Positions 1 through 10,573 of a stretch of 64,000 nucleotides of DNA are shown in pieces. The notes under the pieces are model-generated. The model searched no databases, was not told the origin of the DNA, and saw only the letters and a program-made list of their open reading frames with translations. This DNA is from Rickettsia felis URRWXCal2. GTDB lineage: Bacteria > Pseudomonadota > Alphaproteobacteria > Rickettsiales > Rickettsiaceae. Position numbers and translations under genes: made by a program. Each line of letters begins with the position of its first letter. Positions within the stretch are counted from its first letter, which is position 1. The DNA lies in assembly GCA_000012145.1 (NCBI GenBank), contig CP000053.1:1116001-1180000 (forward strand), written 5' to 3'.

Positions 1-181
1 TAGCATGATTACCGGCTTCATACATAGAATAGATAATTCGGCGATGCACCGGCTTTAAGCCGTCCCGAACATCCGGTATAGCTCTACTTACTATAACACT
101 CATAGCATAATCAAGATAAGATACTTTCATCTCATCTTCGATATTTACCGGTACTAAATTAGAAAAATTTTGATCAGTCAC
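1..181 (-). CDS. gyrA: DNA gyrase subunit A, N-terminal part (runs off the left edge)
   Basis: The first 60 codons read [19 protein letters not shown] and then the block containing [21 protein letters not shown] and KPVHRRI, the conserved N-terminus of the type II topoisomerase A subunit that cuts and rejoins DNA during negative supercoiling. The segment [18 protein letters not shown] is the quinolone-resistance-determining neighbourhood before the catalytic tyrosine, which lies outside the window. The start is GTG at 181, in phase with the conserved block. The rest of the gene is off the edge, so integrity cannot be judged. Identity is very safe. Confidence 0.96.
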   Translation of the reverse strand, partial: MTDQNFSNLVPVNIEDEMKVSYLDYAMSVIVSRAIPDVRDGLKPVHRRIIYSMYEAGNHA

Positions 182-604
182 GATTACTTAGCCTTAAATT
201 TAATGAATTATATTTAATTATAGAGACATAATAAATTTCTTTCAAGGATTGCTTGTATTTATAATCGTGGCATTGTTTTAAGCTATCGATGTCATTCCTG
301 CGAAAGCAGGAATCTAGTACTTTTAGCTGTCACCCCGTGGTCAAGCCGGTCTTGTTGCATGGCTCGAAAAAAACGTACGATGTCATTCCCGCGTAGGCGG
401 GAATCCAGCATAAAGCGAGATAAATCGAGCTTTTAATTTTAAAAACTTGCCGTATTTATGTTTTTTTACTGGATTCCCGCCTACGCGGGAATGACATAAA
501 CAAGTCATACAACAAGCTCTTTAGTCACTTGCAATGACGGCATCAACCGTTTCTAGGCAATGATATAATCGTAAAAGTTAACAAACTTTATTTATATATT
601 AGAA
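182..604. other. Non-coding gap dominated by palindromic repeats
   Basis: No supported gene lies between gyrA and the next gene. A single family-A arm (gtcattcctgcgaaagcagg) lies near 291-315, a family-C-like remnant (caccccgtggtcaagccgg) near 331-350, and a full family-A element at 381-496. The stretch from about 331 to 496 is nearly repeated at 13115-13282, so flanking sequence is shared as well as the repeat. Confidence 0.8.
381..496. repeat. Family A palindromic element, full copy 1
   Basis: About 116 bp with inverted arms tgtcattcccgcgtaggcgg / cgcctacgcgggaatgaca around an AT-rich core containing ataaagcgagataaatcgag. The same arms and core recur at 13166-13282 and 58477-58592, and in a copy split by an insertion sequence at 22995-24445. 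The shared core shows one dispersed element family rather than chance palindromes. Confidence 0.9.
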
Positions 605-877
605 TTATTTTATACTTTCTAAATATAATGAACGCTCCTCTATTCTTTTTATATCATCTAATGTTACCGGTTCTTCTAACCTTTGTTTAAACTTAGCTCT
701 CAATTTTTCTATAGTAAACTCAGCTCCATTTTGTGACAGACGTGAGGAGCGAAGCCTATAATAATAGGCGAAAGGGCGGACAACGAAGCACAAAGTGGGG
801 ATCAGTTTACTATAATCTTTATTTTTTTTAGAAATTGGGAATATTTTAGATAATAATTTATTAGTTTTGTTGAACAT
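605..877 (-). CDS. Small conserved-type hypothetical protein carrying an in-frame palindromic element (P4)
   Basis: Ninety residues, not recognised. ATG at 877 is preceded by a good Shine-Dalgarno (cgggag, 8 nt away), which supports a real gene. The N-terminus (MFNKTNKLLSKIFPISKKNK) is basic; the C-terminus (EKLRAKFKQRLEEPVTLDDIKRIEERSLYL) looks like an amphipathic helix or coiled coil. Residues about 22-55 (SKLIPTLCFVVRPFAYYYRL onward) are encoded by a palindrome at 711-813 and look foreign to the rest. Without that insert the protein would be about 55 residues. The stretch immediately upstream (920-1161) is strongly structured and could be its leader. Confidence 0.6.
   Translation of the reverse strand: MFNKTNKLLSKIFPISKKNKDYSKLIPTLCFVVRPFAYYYRLRSSRLSQNGAEFTIEKLRAKFKQRLEEPVTLDDIKRIEERSLYLESIK
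711..813. repeat. Palindromic element P4 inside the 605-877 gene
   Basis: The ends are inverted: atagtaaactcagctccatt on the left and the reverse complement of cacaaagtggggatcagttt on the right. The 103-bp element is read through in frame without a stop. This is the behaviour of the protein-coding palindromic elements known from Rickettsia. No second copy was seen in the window, so the family assignment is open. Confidence 0.65.
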
Positions 878-919
878 GTAATTGCTCCCGATTGATTAAA
901 CTTAAATTGCTCAAGCTTT

Positions 920-1161
920 AACCACCAAAGATTTTAACCTTGGGTGGTCGGGGCGTTCAAAGAACCGTCACAGAACAGTTATAATAGCTTTTAGGTTTAA
1001 AGTTTGCACTTTAACCCCTGAACATAGCTATTATCACCCCAACCATGACAAAGTTGAGGAGCATTTTTAAATGGATGATGCTAACCATCTGTGATAAAGG
1101 GCTTTGAAACCCCAGAATAACGTTACCGCTATTCTTGCAAGAGATTTTACTCAGTTTTTTT
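920..1161. ncRNA. Candidate structured RNA, strand and identity unknown
   Basis: No gene lies here, but complementary segments nest well. A hairpin at 921-948 (accacc..ggtggt) is followed by a closing stem of ggggcgttcaaag (950-962) with ctttgaaacccc (1102-1113), and then by gtcacaga with tctgtgat. Inside are a long hairpin (gttataatagct with agctattatcac, capped by ggtttaaagt/actttaaccc), a caac..gttg hairpin and an agcat..atgct hairpin. Beyond the closing stem come a hairpin at 1115-1136 and a T-run at 1155-1161, which would suit a plus-strand terminator. Alternatively it is the minus-strand leader of the 605-877 gene. I could not match it to tmRNA, RNase P RNA, SRP RNA or 6S RNA. Confidence 0.45.
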
Positions 1162-1260
1162 GAAATGTCAATTAGCTATCGATGTTATTGTTGCGTGGAC
1201 CGAAAAACGCATTCGGTGTCATACCGTGGACAAGCCGGCGTTGTTGCATGGCTCCCTAAT

Positions 1261-1382
1261 CGTCATTGCGAGCGACCGTAGGGAGTGCGGCAATCCAGAA
1301 AAAATAATAAAAAAAACGCTAAATTCAGCATTTTTTACTAGATTGCTTCGTCAATTACTTACGTAATTTCCTCGCAATGACG
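1261..1382. repeat. Family B palindromic element
   Basis: Arms cgtcattgcgagcgaccgta and tttcctcgcaatgacg enclose about 85 bp with gcaatccag near the left end and gattgcttcgtc in the right half. This is one of 13 family-B copies in the window and is entirely non-coding. Confidence 0.85.
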
Positions 1383-1471
1383 ATGAAACCGAGCCATACA
1401 ACAAGGCCGGACAAGCCACGGGATGACAACAAAAAAACCGAGCCTATACACGCAGGCAATAACATCCTAAT

Positions 1472-1642
1472 TTAGCCACCGCTAGCATTATCATCTACTA
1501 CACCCATTCTCTTCATCTGAATATAACTTCTTTCTAAATGTTCTATATTCGGAACAAGTAATAAATCTATTGGATTTATTTCCGTAGTACTAACAAAATA
1601 ATCATCATCGTCATCAGAAATAGTATCGTCTTGATAAATCAT
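1472..1642 (-). CDS. Small acidic hypothetical protein (56 aa)
   Basis: An open frame from ATG at 1642 to TAA at 1472-1474 encodes MIYQDDTISDDDDDYFVSTT, a middle PIDLLLVPNIEHLERSYIQM, and ends VDDNASGG. It has a run of aspartates near the N-terminus and an amphipathic C-terminal half. No Shine-Dalgarno is obvious and no family is recognised. It sits between repeats and another small unknown gene on the same strand. It may be real or a remnant; the coherent acidic and amphipathic composition is the only support. Confidence 0.4.
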   Translation of the reverse strand: MIYQDDTISDDDDDYFVSTTEINPIDLLLVPNIEHLERSYIQMKRMGVVDDNASGG

Positions 1643-1743
1643 AATACATTTCCTATTTTAGTTTAATTGTAAAAAAATAATACTATTAATTGATAAAAAG
1701 TAAATATATTAATTTGGCGTTACTACATAAGAAATTAACTATA

Positions 1744-2058
1744 TTAACAAACCTCTATAGACTCAGAATTACCTATTAATATCCCGAAGCCTTCCCCTCC
1801 GTTATCATTATTATCATAATAATAATTAAAATCATTTTTAGGACAACACGGTTTAAATATAATATCTTTAGTAAGCCTTGTATTTATAGTAGCATGAAGT
1901 CCATTCGCCGAAGAAACTATTGCTCCATTACCTAAGCTATTATAATTTATATTAGAAAAATTTCCAAATTTGAGTGTATCACTGCCTGATACCGAACTAT
2001 CCCTTGCTCCTAGATTCTCTATGCTAGCACTATTATATAGTGTTGTATTTTTTGTCAT
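1744..2058 (-). CDS. Hypothetical protein (104 aa), unknown
   Basis: The start is placed at ATG 2058, because aaggtag lies 5 nt upstream of it; an in-frame ATG 39 nt earlier has no such signal. The product begins MTKNTTLYNSASIENLGARD. It is rich in Asn, Ser and Gly (FGNFSNINYNSLGNGAIVSS), and ends with a Cys pair (KPCCPKND), an Asp/Asn/Tyr run and GGEGFGILIGNSESIEVC. There is no signal peptide, membrane segment or recognised domain. The Asn/Gly-rich texture recalls surface or secreted repeats, but this is only an impression. It lies downstream of the ABC exporter on the same strand, 82 nt away. Confidence 0.55.
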   Translation of the reverse strand: MTKNTTLYNSASIENLGARDSSVSGSDTLKFGNFSNINYNSLGNGAIVSSANGLHATINTRLTKDIIFKPCCPKNDFNYYYDNNDNGGEGFGILIGNSESIEVC

Positions 2059-2140
2059 AATTTCTACCTTATTTTTTGTTAAAAAACCATTATACACAAA
2101 ATTATAAATTAAGTAAAGAGAATATTAATAAATTAGTACT

Positions 2141-3943
2141 TTATTTACCTCTCTCTTCCTGCTGTTTATACCAGAGTTCTGCGTAATAGCCTTTGTGCTG
2201 TAGCAAGGTTTTATGGTTGCCTCGTTCTACTATATAGCCATTATCTAAAACAATAATCTTGTCTGCATCGATAATAGTTGATAGTCTATGAGCAATGATA
2301 AGAGTAGTATGATACTGTGATATTTCTTTAAGGCTTGCTTGAATTAGCTTTTCGGTTTTAGTATCAAGCGAGCTTGTTGCTTCGTCAAAAACATATATTG
2401 CCGGATTTTTTAAGATGGTTCTTGCAATTGCAATACGTTGTTTTTCGCCGCCTGAAAGCTTTAAGCCTCTTTCGCCTACCTGCGTTTCATACCCTTCGGG
2501 TAGCGTGCTGATAAACTCATGAATATGAGCATTTTTTGAGGCTGCTATAACTTCGTCATAGCTTGCTGCGTTATTACCGTATGCGATGTTGTAATATATC
2601 GTATCGTTAAATAGTACGGTATCTTGCGGAACAATCCCGATAGACCTACGAAGTGAGACCTGCGTGACTTCTCTTATATCTTGATTATCTATAGTAATGC
2701 TACCACTATTAATATCGTAAAACCTAAAAAGCAAGCGTGATATAGTTGATTTCCCTGCCCCGCTACTACCTACCACCGCTAAAGTTTTACCGCTCTTAAT
2801 CGTAAAACTTATATTATGCAAAATCGGACGTTCCTGATTATAAGCAAAACTAACATTATCGAAACTAACCTCACCTTTTGAGATAATTAACTCCTTAGCG
2901 TTCACGACATCTTCTACTTCTGCCGGTATGTCTAAAAGATTAAACATATCTTCCATACTAACTAGAGCGTTTTTAATTTCTCTATAAGCAAAGCCAAGTA
3001 TTGAAAGTGGAATTGATAGCTGAAATAGATAAGTATTAACCATTATTAAATCGCCGACGGTCATTTTATTCTGATTAATAGCATTTGCCGAAAGTATCAT
3101 AAGGCTAACAAGCCCTAAAGATATTATAACATCCTGTCCTATATTTAAAATCGATAGGCTGTTAGTAGTTTTAGTAGCTGATCTTTCATAAGTTTGCAGA
3201 GCTTCATTAAACTTTATCGCCTCATATTCTTCATTACCGAAATATTTAACGGTCTCAAAATTCAACAAACTATCGATTGCTCTATTATTGGCAGTGTTAT
3301 CGCTTTGATTCATTTCCCTTGCAAAAGAAATACGCCAAGTACTGATTAGGAAAGTATAACCGACATAAACTATCATTGTTATTAAAATAGTTACGGCAAA
3401 CCAAATACCGTACACATACCATAACATCCCGCTTACAAGTATAATTTCTACACTTGTCGGAAAAATATTAAATAATGAATAACGCAGCACCGCTTCGATC
3501 CCTTTAGTACCACGCTCTATAGACCTACTTAAGCCTCCTGTTTTTCGGGTAATATGAAAACGCATACTTAAATTATGCATGTGCTTAAAGACATTTAGAG
3601 CAACTAAGCGAGTCGCCTGATGTCCTACTTTTGAGAAAATAATATTTCGCAGCTCACTAAATATTTGTACCAATATTTTTGTTCCGCCATATGCAAGAAT
3701 AATCCCTATAATAACCGAAAGAGCAAAATTTTTATTTAGCCCATCTATTATATATTTATAAACAATCGGAACGAAAATATTTATTACTTTAGCTATGACT
3801 AGACAAATAAGAGAGGTAACAATACGCAGGCGTATATCAAAATCCTTCGACCATAAATAAGGCAGAAGTAAATAGAATGAATTTTTATGATTGTTGTTTT
3901 TGGGCATTTTTGGAGTTTTTGCAAGTTTGTATGGCTTTGTCAT
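2141..3943 (-). CDS. Atm1/HMT-type ABC half-exporter (fused permease and ATPase)
   Basis: A 600-residue fused ABC exporter. The membrane domain with about six helices occupies residues 30-330, and the nucleotide-binding domain follows, with Walker A VGSSGAGKST near 387, signature LSGGEKQRIAIARTI near 496 and Walker B IYVFDEATSSLD near 517. It works as a homodimer in the inner membrane. The NIFVP and RFHITRKTGGLSRSIERG segments resemble the Atm1 family, which exports glutathione-linked sulfur or heavy-metal compounds and supports Fe-S protein maturation. The grxC gene 490 bp upstream on the same strand and the hsc operon nearby fit that role. The substrate is inferred; a lipid or drug exporter of the same fold is less likely. 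Confidence 0.88.
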   Translation of the reverse strand: MTKPYKLAKTPKMPKNNNHKNSFYLLLPYLWSKDFDIRLRIVTSLICLVIAKVINIFVPIVYKYIIDGLNKNFALSVIIGIILAYGGTKILVQIFSELRNIIFSKVGHQATRLVALNVFKHMHNLSMRFHITRKTGGLSRSIERGTKGIEAVLRYSLFNIFPTSVEIILVSGMLWYVYGIWFAVTILITMIVYVGYTFLISTWRISFAREMNQSDNTANNRAIDSLLNFETVKYFGNEEYEAIKFNEALQTYERSATKTTNSLSILNIGQDVIISLGLVSLMILSANAINQNKMTVGDLIMVNTYLFQLSIPLSILGFAYREIKNALVSMEDMFNLLDIPAEVEDVVNAKELIISKGEVSFDNVSFAYNQERPILHNISFTIKSGKTLAVVGSSGAGKSTISRLLFRFYDINSGSITIDNQDIREVTQVSLRRSIGIVPQDTVLFNDTIYYNIAYGNNAASYDEVIAASKNAHIHEFISTLPEGYETQVGERGLKLSGGEKQRIAIARTILKNPAIYVFDEATSSLDTKTEKLIQASLKEISQYHTTLIIAHRLSTIIDADKIIVLDNGYIVERGNHKTLLQHKGYYAELWYKQQEERGK

Positions 3944-3969
3944 CCAAGAAGAATGTAGGCATGGCTCGG

Positions 3970-4320
3970 TGTCATTCCCGCGTAGGCGGGAATCCAGAAA
4001 TACACTTGCCTAAATCTTCCCATCTAAGATTAATTTTTTCTATTAATTTTATTTTCCAAGCACGATTCCATTTCTTTAGTGCTTTTTCTCTAGCAAGAGC
4101 TTCTTTAATGTCAGTAAATTCTTCTGTATAGACAAGTTTTATAATATTATATTTTGCTGTAAAACCCTTGATTATTTTTTGCTTATGTTCATAAGTACGA
4201 CGTAGTATATTATTAGTAATGCCAATATACAAAGTACCATTGCGATCAGAACATAATATATATACCCAATACATTTTTATTATTTATTTTTTCTGGATCC
4301 CCGCCTTCGCGGGGATGACA
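3970..4320. repeat. Family A arms enclosing a GIY-YIG gene
   Basis: Left arm tgtcattcccgcgtaggcgg (from 3970) and right arm ctggatccccgccttcgcgg (ending tgaca at 4320) are the terminal inverted repeats of family A. The usual ~60-bp core is replaced by about 290 bp encoding a GIY-YIG protein. The unit looks like a longer, gene-carrying version of the small element. Confidence 0.7.
3972..4274 (-). CDS. GIY-YIG single-domain nuclease (UPF0213-like)
   Basis: A 100-residue protein consisting of one GIY-YIG domain: MYWVYILCSDRNGTLYIGIT gives the GIY and YIG strands, RRTYEH supplies the catalytic Arg, and EEFTDIKEALAREKALKKWN gives the conserved Glu/helix region typical of the YhbQ/UPF0213 group. 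Members are predicted endonucleases of uncertain role, and the fold also occurs in homing endonucleases. The last residues (GFPPTRE) and the TGA stop are encoded by the left arm of a family-A repeat, and the other arm lies 15 bp upstream of the start. The gene is therefore framed by repeat arms, unlike its neighbours. Confidence 0.82.
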   Translation of the reverse strand: MYWVYILCSDRNGTLYIGITNNILRRTYEHKQKIIKGFTAKYNIIKLVYTEEFTDIKEALAREKALKKWNRAWKIKLIEKINLRWEDLGKCISGFPPTRE

Positions 4321-4432
4321 TTGAGCAGGTTTTACCAGTCTACGCAACAGTGCTACGCGGGGATGACATCGAGTAGGCTTTTCAAGCCATGCAATAATAC
4401 CCTACGTTCGCTCGCAATGACGTTTTTATTAG
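4321..4432. repeat. Repeat debris between the GIY-YIG unit and grxC
   Basis: Fragments of family A (gcggggatgacatcgag) and family B (cgctcgcaatgacg) with the linker phrase agccatgcaataat, which recurs beside many repeats in the window. No gene is seen. Confidence 0.6.
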
Positions 4433-4741
4433 TTACGCCCCGGCTGCAGGCATCTTCTTCTTCGGTTGCCCTTCCAGCAACTTATCTAGCCTTCCTTCTT
4501 TTTCAAGATCAAATAGAGCATCACAACCTCCAACATGTATATTATCTATAAATATCTGCGGGACCGTCTTTTTTCCACCGGATTTCTTAATAAATTTTTC
4601 TTTCTCTTCCTGAGTAAAATTACTTACTTCAATTTCCTCATAAACAACATTTTTCTCATCAAGCAATGCTTTAGCTTTTATACAATAAGGACAACTAGCG
4701 AGAGTATAAATAATAATTGTGTGTAATATAGCTTTATTCAT
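4433..4741 (-). CDS. grxC: Glutaredoxin 3 (dithiol, CPYC)
   Basis: A 102-residue thioredoxin-fold protein. The dithiol active site CPYC is at residues 17-20; TVPQIFIDN contains the cis-proline, and HVGGCDALFDLEKEGRLDKLL is the glutathione-binding GGxD region and C-terminal helix. Glutaredoxins reduce disulfides with glutathione in the cytosol. The C-terminal KKKMPAAGA is an extra tail. It lies upstream of the Atm1-type exporter and divergent from uvrB, with 70 bp between the start codons. Identity is secure. Confidence 0.93.
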   Translation of the reverse strand: MNKAILHTIIIYTLASCPYCIKAKALLDEKNVVYEEIEVSNFTQEEKEKFIKKSGGKKTVPQIFIDNIHVGGCDALFDLEKEGRLDKLLEGQPKKKMPAAGA

Positions 4742-4811
4742 AATATTATATTTTTTTGTTAGATTTTAATATATTATCTTAAACTATAGTTTTTAAAGCA
4801 AGTAAAAATAC

Positions 4812-6797
4812 ATGAATAATTTTTCTATTATCTCAGAATATAAACCAGCAGGCGATCAACCAAAAGCAATAGATGAAATTATAGCAGGGTTAAATAGTAA
4901 AAAACGCTCACAAATGTTGCTTGGTATTACAGGGTCAGGCAAAACTTTTACTATGGCGAATATTATAGAGAGAACTAATCGCCCTACTCTGATAATGGCA
5001 CATAATAAAACTTTAGCTGCTCAAATTTATTCAGAAATGAAGTCGATTTTTCCAAAGAACGCCGTTGAGTATTTTGTCTCATATTATGATTATTACCAGC
5101 CCGAAGCTTATATAGCACGTACTGATACTTTTATAGAAAAAGACTCATCAATTAACGAGCAGATTGATTTAATGCGTCATTCCGCTACAAGATCATTATT
5201 AGAGCGTCGTGACGTTATAGTAGTTTCTTCCGTTTCCTGTATTTACGGGCTTGGCTCTCCTGATTTATATTATCAGATGACGGTTAATCTAGAACCTGGC
5301 AAAAGCTACCCTCGTGATAAACTATTAAACGATTTGATAAATCTACAATATGAGCGTAACGATATCGGATTTGAGCGTGGCTGTTTTCGGGTTAAAGGCG
5401 ACAATATCGATATTTTTCCCTCACATTATAGTGATAAAGCTTGGCGTTTATCGTTTTTCGGTAATGAACTTGAATATATACATGAATTTGATCCCCTAAC
5501 GGGTGAGAAACTTGCTAAGCTCGATAAAGCTATGGTTTTTGGTAATTCGCATTTCGTGATGCCGCAAGAAACGGTAAATAGTGCCATATCAGGTATTGAG
5601 GAGGAGTTACAAAAACGCTTAGAGTTCTTAAAGTCGCAAGATAAACCGCTTGAAACGCAAAGGCTAAATCAACGTACTCAATATGACCTTGAAATGCTGA
5701 CAGAAACCGGCAGCTGTAAAGGCGTTGAAAATTATTCGAGATTCTTTACCGGTCGTAATGCCGGTGAGCCGCCACCGACATTATTCGAGTACTTGCCGGA
5801 AGATGCGTTATTATTTGTTGATGAAAGCCACGTATCCGTACCTCAAATTAGAGCGATGTATAACGGCGACCGAGCAAGGAAAGAAGTATTGGTAGAGCAT
5901 GGGTTTCGTCTGCCTTCTGCTCTTGATAACAGACCTTTAAAATTTGAAGAATGGGAAAAATTTAGACCGCAAACCGTTTTTGTATCAGCAACCCCGGGAC
6001 CATTTGAGCTAGAAGAAACCGGAGACACTGTAGTAGAGCTGATTATCAGGCCTACGGGACTGCTTGACCCCGAATGTATTATCAAGCCTGCTACTAACCA
6101 AGTTGAGGATTTAATTGGCGAGATTCAGGCTACTATAGCTAAAGGTTTTCGTGTTCTAGTCACCACCTTAACTAAAAAAATGGCAGAAGATTTAACCGCC
6201 TATTTGCAGGAGCTAAAATATAAAACTTCTTATTTACATTCTAACATTCATACGCTTGAGCGTATCGAGATTTTAAGAGATTTACGACAAGGTACTATCG
6301 ATATTTTAGTCGGTATTAATCTACTTCGGGAGGGGCTTGATATTCCTGAATGCGGCTTAGTTGCTATACTTGATGCAGATAAAGAGGGATTTTTACGGTC
6401 GGAAGTATCGTTAATACAAACAATCGGAAGAGCTGCAAGAAATAGTGAGGGCAGAGTTATACTTTATGCCGATAAAATGACTAAATCTATTGATAAAGCC
6501 ATGAGTGAAACTTCGCGTAGACGGCAAATTCAGCAGGAATATAATGAAAAACACGGCATAATTCCAAAAACCATCAACCGTGCTATTCATGCTTTAGCAG
6601 AACTTGAGAAAGTCGATAGTAAGCTTGATAAAAAACAAGCTCATACTTTATTTGATAACCCTGCTAAGTTAAAAGCCCATATTGAAAAATTAAAGAAAGA
6701 CATGCTTAAAGCCGCAAGTAATCTTGAATTTGAACAAGCCGCAAAACTTCGTGATCAGCTAAAAACTCTAGAAGAGGCAGCACTTGAATTAAGCTGA
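4812..6797 (+). CDS. uvrB: UvrB, excision nuclease subunit B
   Basis: A 661-residue SF2 helicase-like damage-verification subunit of the UvrABC nucleotide-excision repair system. Walker [11 protein letters not shown] is near residue 40, the YDYYQPEAY beta-hairpin that inserts between strands is near 95, the DEAD-like DESH is near 340, and motif [11 protein letters not shown] is near 540. A C-terminal UVR motif ([20 protein letters not shown]) binds UvrC. Length and all motifs match full-length UvrB. It is a single gene, divergent from grxC; a family-B repeat follows its 3' end. Confidence 0.97.
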   Translation: MNNFSIISEYKPAGDQPKAIDEIIAGLNSKKRSQMLLGITGSGKTFTMANIIERTNRPTLIMAHNKTLAAQIYSEMKSIFPKNAVEYFVSYYDYYQPEAYIARTDTFIEKDSSINEQIDLMRHSATRSLLERRDVIVVSSVSCIYGLGSPDLYYQMTVNLEPGKSYPRDKLLNDLINLQYERNDIGFERGCFRVKGDNIDIFPSHYSDKAWRLSFFGNELEYIHEFDPLTGEKLAKLDKAMVFGNSHFVMPQETVNSAISGIEEELQKRLEFLKSQDKPLETQRLNQRTQYDLEMLTETGSCKGVENYSRFFTGRNAGEPPPTLFEYLPEDALLFVDESHVSVPQIRAMYNGDRARKEVLVEHGFRLPSALDNRPLKFEEWEKFRPQTVFVSATPGPFELEETGDTVVELIIRPTGLLDPECIIKPATNQVEDLIGEIQATIAKGFRVLVTTLTKKMAEDLTAYLQELKYKTSYLHSNIHTLERIEILRDLRQGTIDILVGINLLREGLDIPECGLVAILDADKEGFLRSEVSLIQTIGRAARNSEGRVILYADKMTKSIDKAMSETSRRRQIQQEYNEKHGIIPKTINRAIHALAELEKVDSKLDKKQAHTLFDNPAKLKAHIEKLKKDMLKAASNLEFEQAAKLRDQLKTLEEAALELS

Positions 6798-6847
6798 TGG
6801 TGTGCGTTGTAGATCTAAAATCGTCATTGTTGTGTGGATACCAAAAA

Positions 6848-6946
6848 CGTCATTGCGAGGAGCGAAGCGACGCGGCAATCTCATGAAGTAATAACAAACT
6901 CCTGAGATTGCTTCGTCAAAACTTACAGTTTTTCCTCGCAATGACG
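6848..6946. repeat. Family B palindromic element between convergent uvrB and rnhB
   Basis: Arms cgtcattgcgaggagcgaag and tttttcctcgcaatgacg; about 99 bp. It fills nearly the whole gap between the convergent uvrB and rnhB 3' ends and could act as a bidirectional hairpin there. Confidence 0.88.
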
Positions 6947-6961
6947 CTAAAATCAATTCAC

Positions 6962-7543
6962 TCAACAACACTTAAAACTTCTTCTATGATACGGTGATAA
7001 GCCGTGCATATTAATAGCTTCTATATGTTCTTTTGTACCGTAGCCGGAATTTTTATGCCATAAATATTGTGGGAATTCAGTACTTAAATCTAGCATTAAA
7101 CGATCCCTAGTAACTTTTGCAACAATAGAAGCCGCAGCAATCGATAACGATAAATTATCACCGTTAATCATACTAACAAATCTTTTATCCTTAAACGGCA
7201 TATTACCGTCAACTAAAACTATTTCCGGCTTAAGGCTAAGATTTGCCGCAGCAATAGAACAAGCTTTTTTAGTTGCTTCTAATATATTAATTTCATCAAT
7301 TTCGATATGGGAAATAATAGCAGCTGCCCAAACATAATTACTAGTTATTTGCTCATATAATAGTTCTCTTTTCTTTTTAGAAAGTTTTTTAGAATCTTTA
7401 ATGCCCGGTATAATATTAGTGTTATCTATTATAACGGCACTTGCTACTACCGGGCCTGCTAGCGGTCCTCTACCTGCTTCATCTATACCTGCTACAATAT
7501 AGTTATGATATTTTTTTTCAAAATGTAATAGATCTACTTCCAT
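6962..7543 (-). CDS. rnhB: Ribonuclease HII
   Basis: A 193-residue type 2 RNase H, which removes RNA primers and misincorporated ribonucleotides from DNA. GIDEAGRGPLAGPVVASAVI supplies the first Asp-Glu pair, DSKKLSKKKRE is the substrate-binding region, VLVDGNMPF supplies a further Asp, and SIVAKVTRDRLM the fourth acidic neighbourhood. Length matches the family. ATG at 7543 has no strong Shine-Dalgarno. It is convergent with uvrB. Confidence 0.95.
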   Translation of the reverse strand: MEVDLLHFEKKYHNYIVAGIDEAGRGPLAGPVVASAVIIDNTNIIPGIKDSKKLSKKKRELLYEQITSNYVWAAAIISHIEIDEINILEATKKACSIAAANLSLKPEIVLVDGNMPFKDKRFVSMINGDNLSLSIAAASIVAKVTRDRLMLDLSTEFPQYLWHKNSGYGTKEHIEAINMHGLSPYHRRSFKCC

Positions 7544-7605
7544 AATTGTATTTTTTTAATTTTTAATGTATATAATATATAGTCTTTGTTATATGAACGC
7601 CGAGT

Positions 7606-7704
7606 CGTCATTGCGAGCAAGCCGTAGGCTGCGTGGCAATCTCATGAAATAATAAACTCCTGAGATTGCTTCGTCAAAACTTACAGTTTCTCCTCGCAAT
7701 GACG
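7606..7704. repeat. Family B palindromic element upstream of hscB
   Basis: Arms cgtcattgcgagcaagccgt and tttctcctcgcaatgacg, 99 bp. It lies between the divergent rnhB and hscB genes, so any hsc promoter must sit beside or within it. Confidence 0.87.
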
Positions 7705-7744
7705 ATAAAAATCAATCCATGCAACAAAACCTAAAATAATATAG

Positions 7745-10158
<2,414 letters not shown>

Positions 10159-10222
10159 CCTCAGTTATATATAAAATATTTATATATAATCGAACTAATT
10201 TAGATAAGGAAAAATAAGAAGA

Positions 10223-10561
10223 ATGTCAGGAAAAATAAAAGTAACATTTATTGTAAATGATGGAGAAGAAAAAACTGTAGAAGCACCTATAGGGCTTTCC
10301 ATTTTAGAAATTACCCATAGTAACGATCTAGACCTTGAGGGAGCTTGTGAAGGATCTCTTGCTTGTGCTACTTGTCACGTTATTTTAGAAGAAGAATTTT
10401 ACAACAAATTAAAAAAACCTACGGAAGCAGAGGAAGATATGCTTGACTTAGCCTTCGGTCTTACCGATACTTCTAGATTGGGATGCCAAATTATTTTAAC
10501 CGAAGAATTAGACGGCATAAAAGTACGCCTTCCTTCTGCTACTCGTAATATAAAATTATAA
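10223..10561 (+). CDS. fdx: [2Fe-2S] ferredoxin of the isc/hsc system
   Basis: A 112-residue adrenodoxin-type ferredoxin. Cluster ligands are in [14 protein letters not shown] (C-x5-C-x2-C) and the fourth Cys in RLGCQIIL. It donates electrons in Fe-S cluster assembly and to other enzymes. It follows hscA by 64 bp, a gap containing a near-perfect AT palindrome (tatatataaaatatttatatata) that may be a weak hairpin. A Shine-Dalgarno-like aagaag precedes the ATG at 10223. Identity is secure. Confidence 0.94.
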   Translation: MSGKIKVTFIVNDGEEKTVEAPIGLSILEITHSNDLDLEGACEGSLACATCHVILEEEFYNKLKKPTEAEEDMLDLAFGLTDTSRLGCQIILTEELDGIKVRLPSATRNIKL

Positions 10562-10573
10562 TGGATTAAAAAA

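Noticed and set aside
920..1161. tmRNA, RNase P RNA, SRP RNA or 6S RNA
   Set aside because: None of the conserved cores I know (for example the RNase P gaggaaagtcc motif, the SRP ggaagcagcc loop or a tag-peptide frame) is present.
1160..1366. Open frame of 68 codons on the plus strand
   Set aside because: It is made almost entirely of a family-B repeat and adjacent repeat scraps, with no ribosome site and no protein-like composition.
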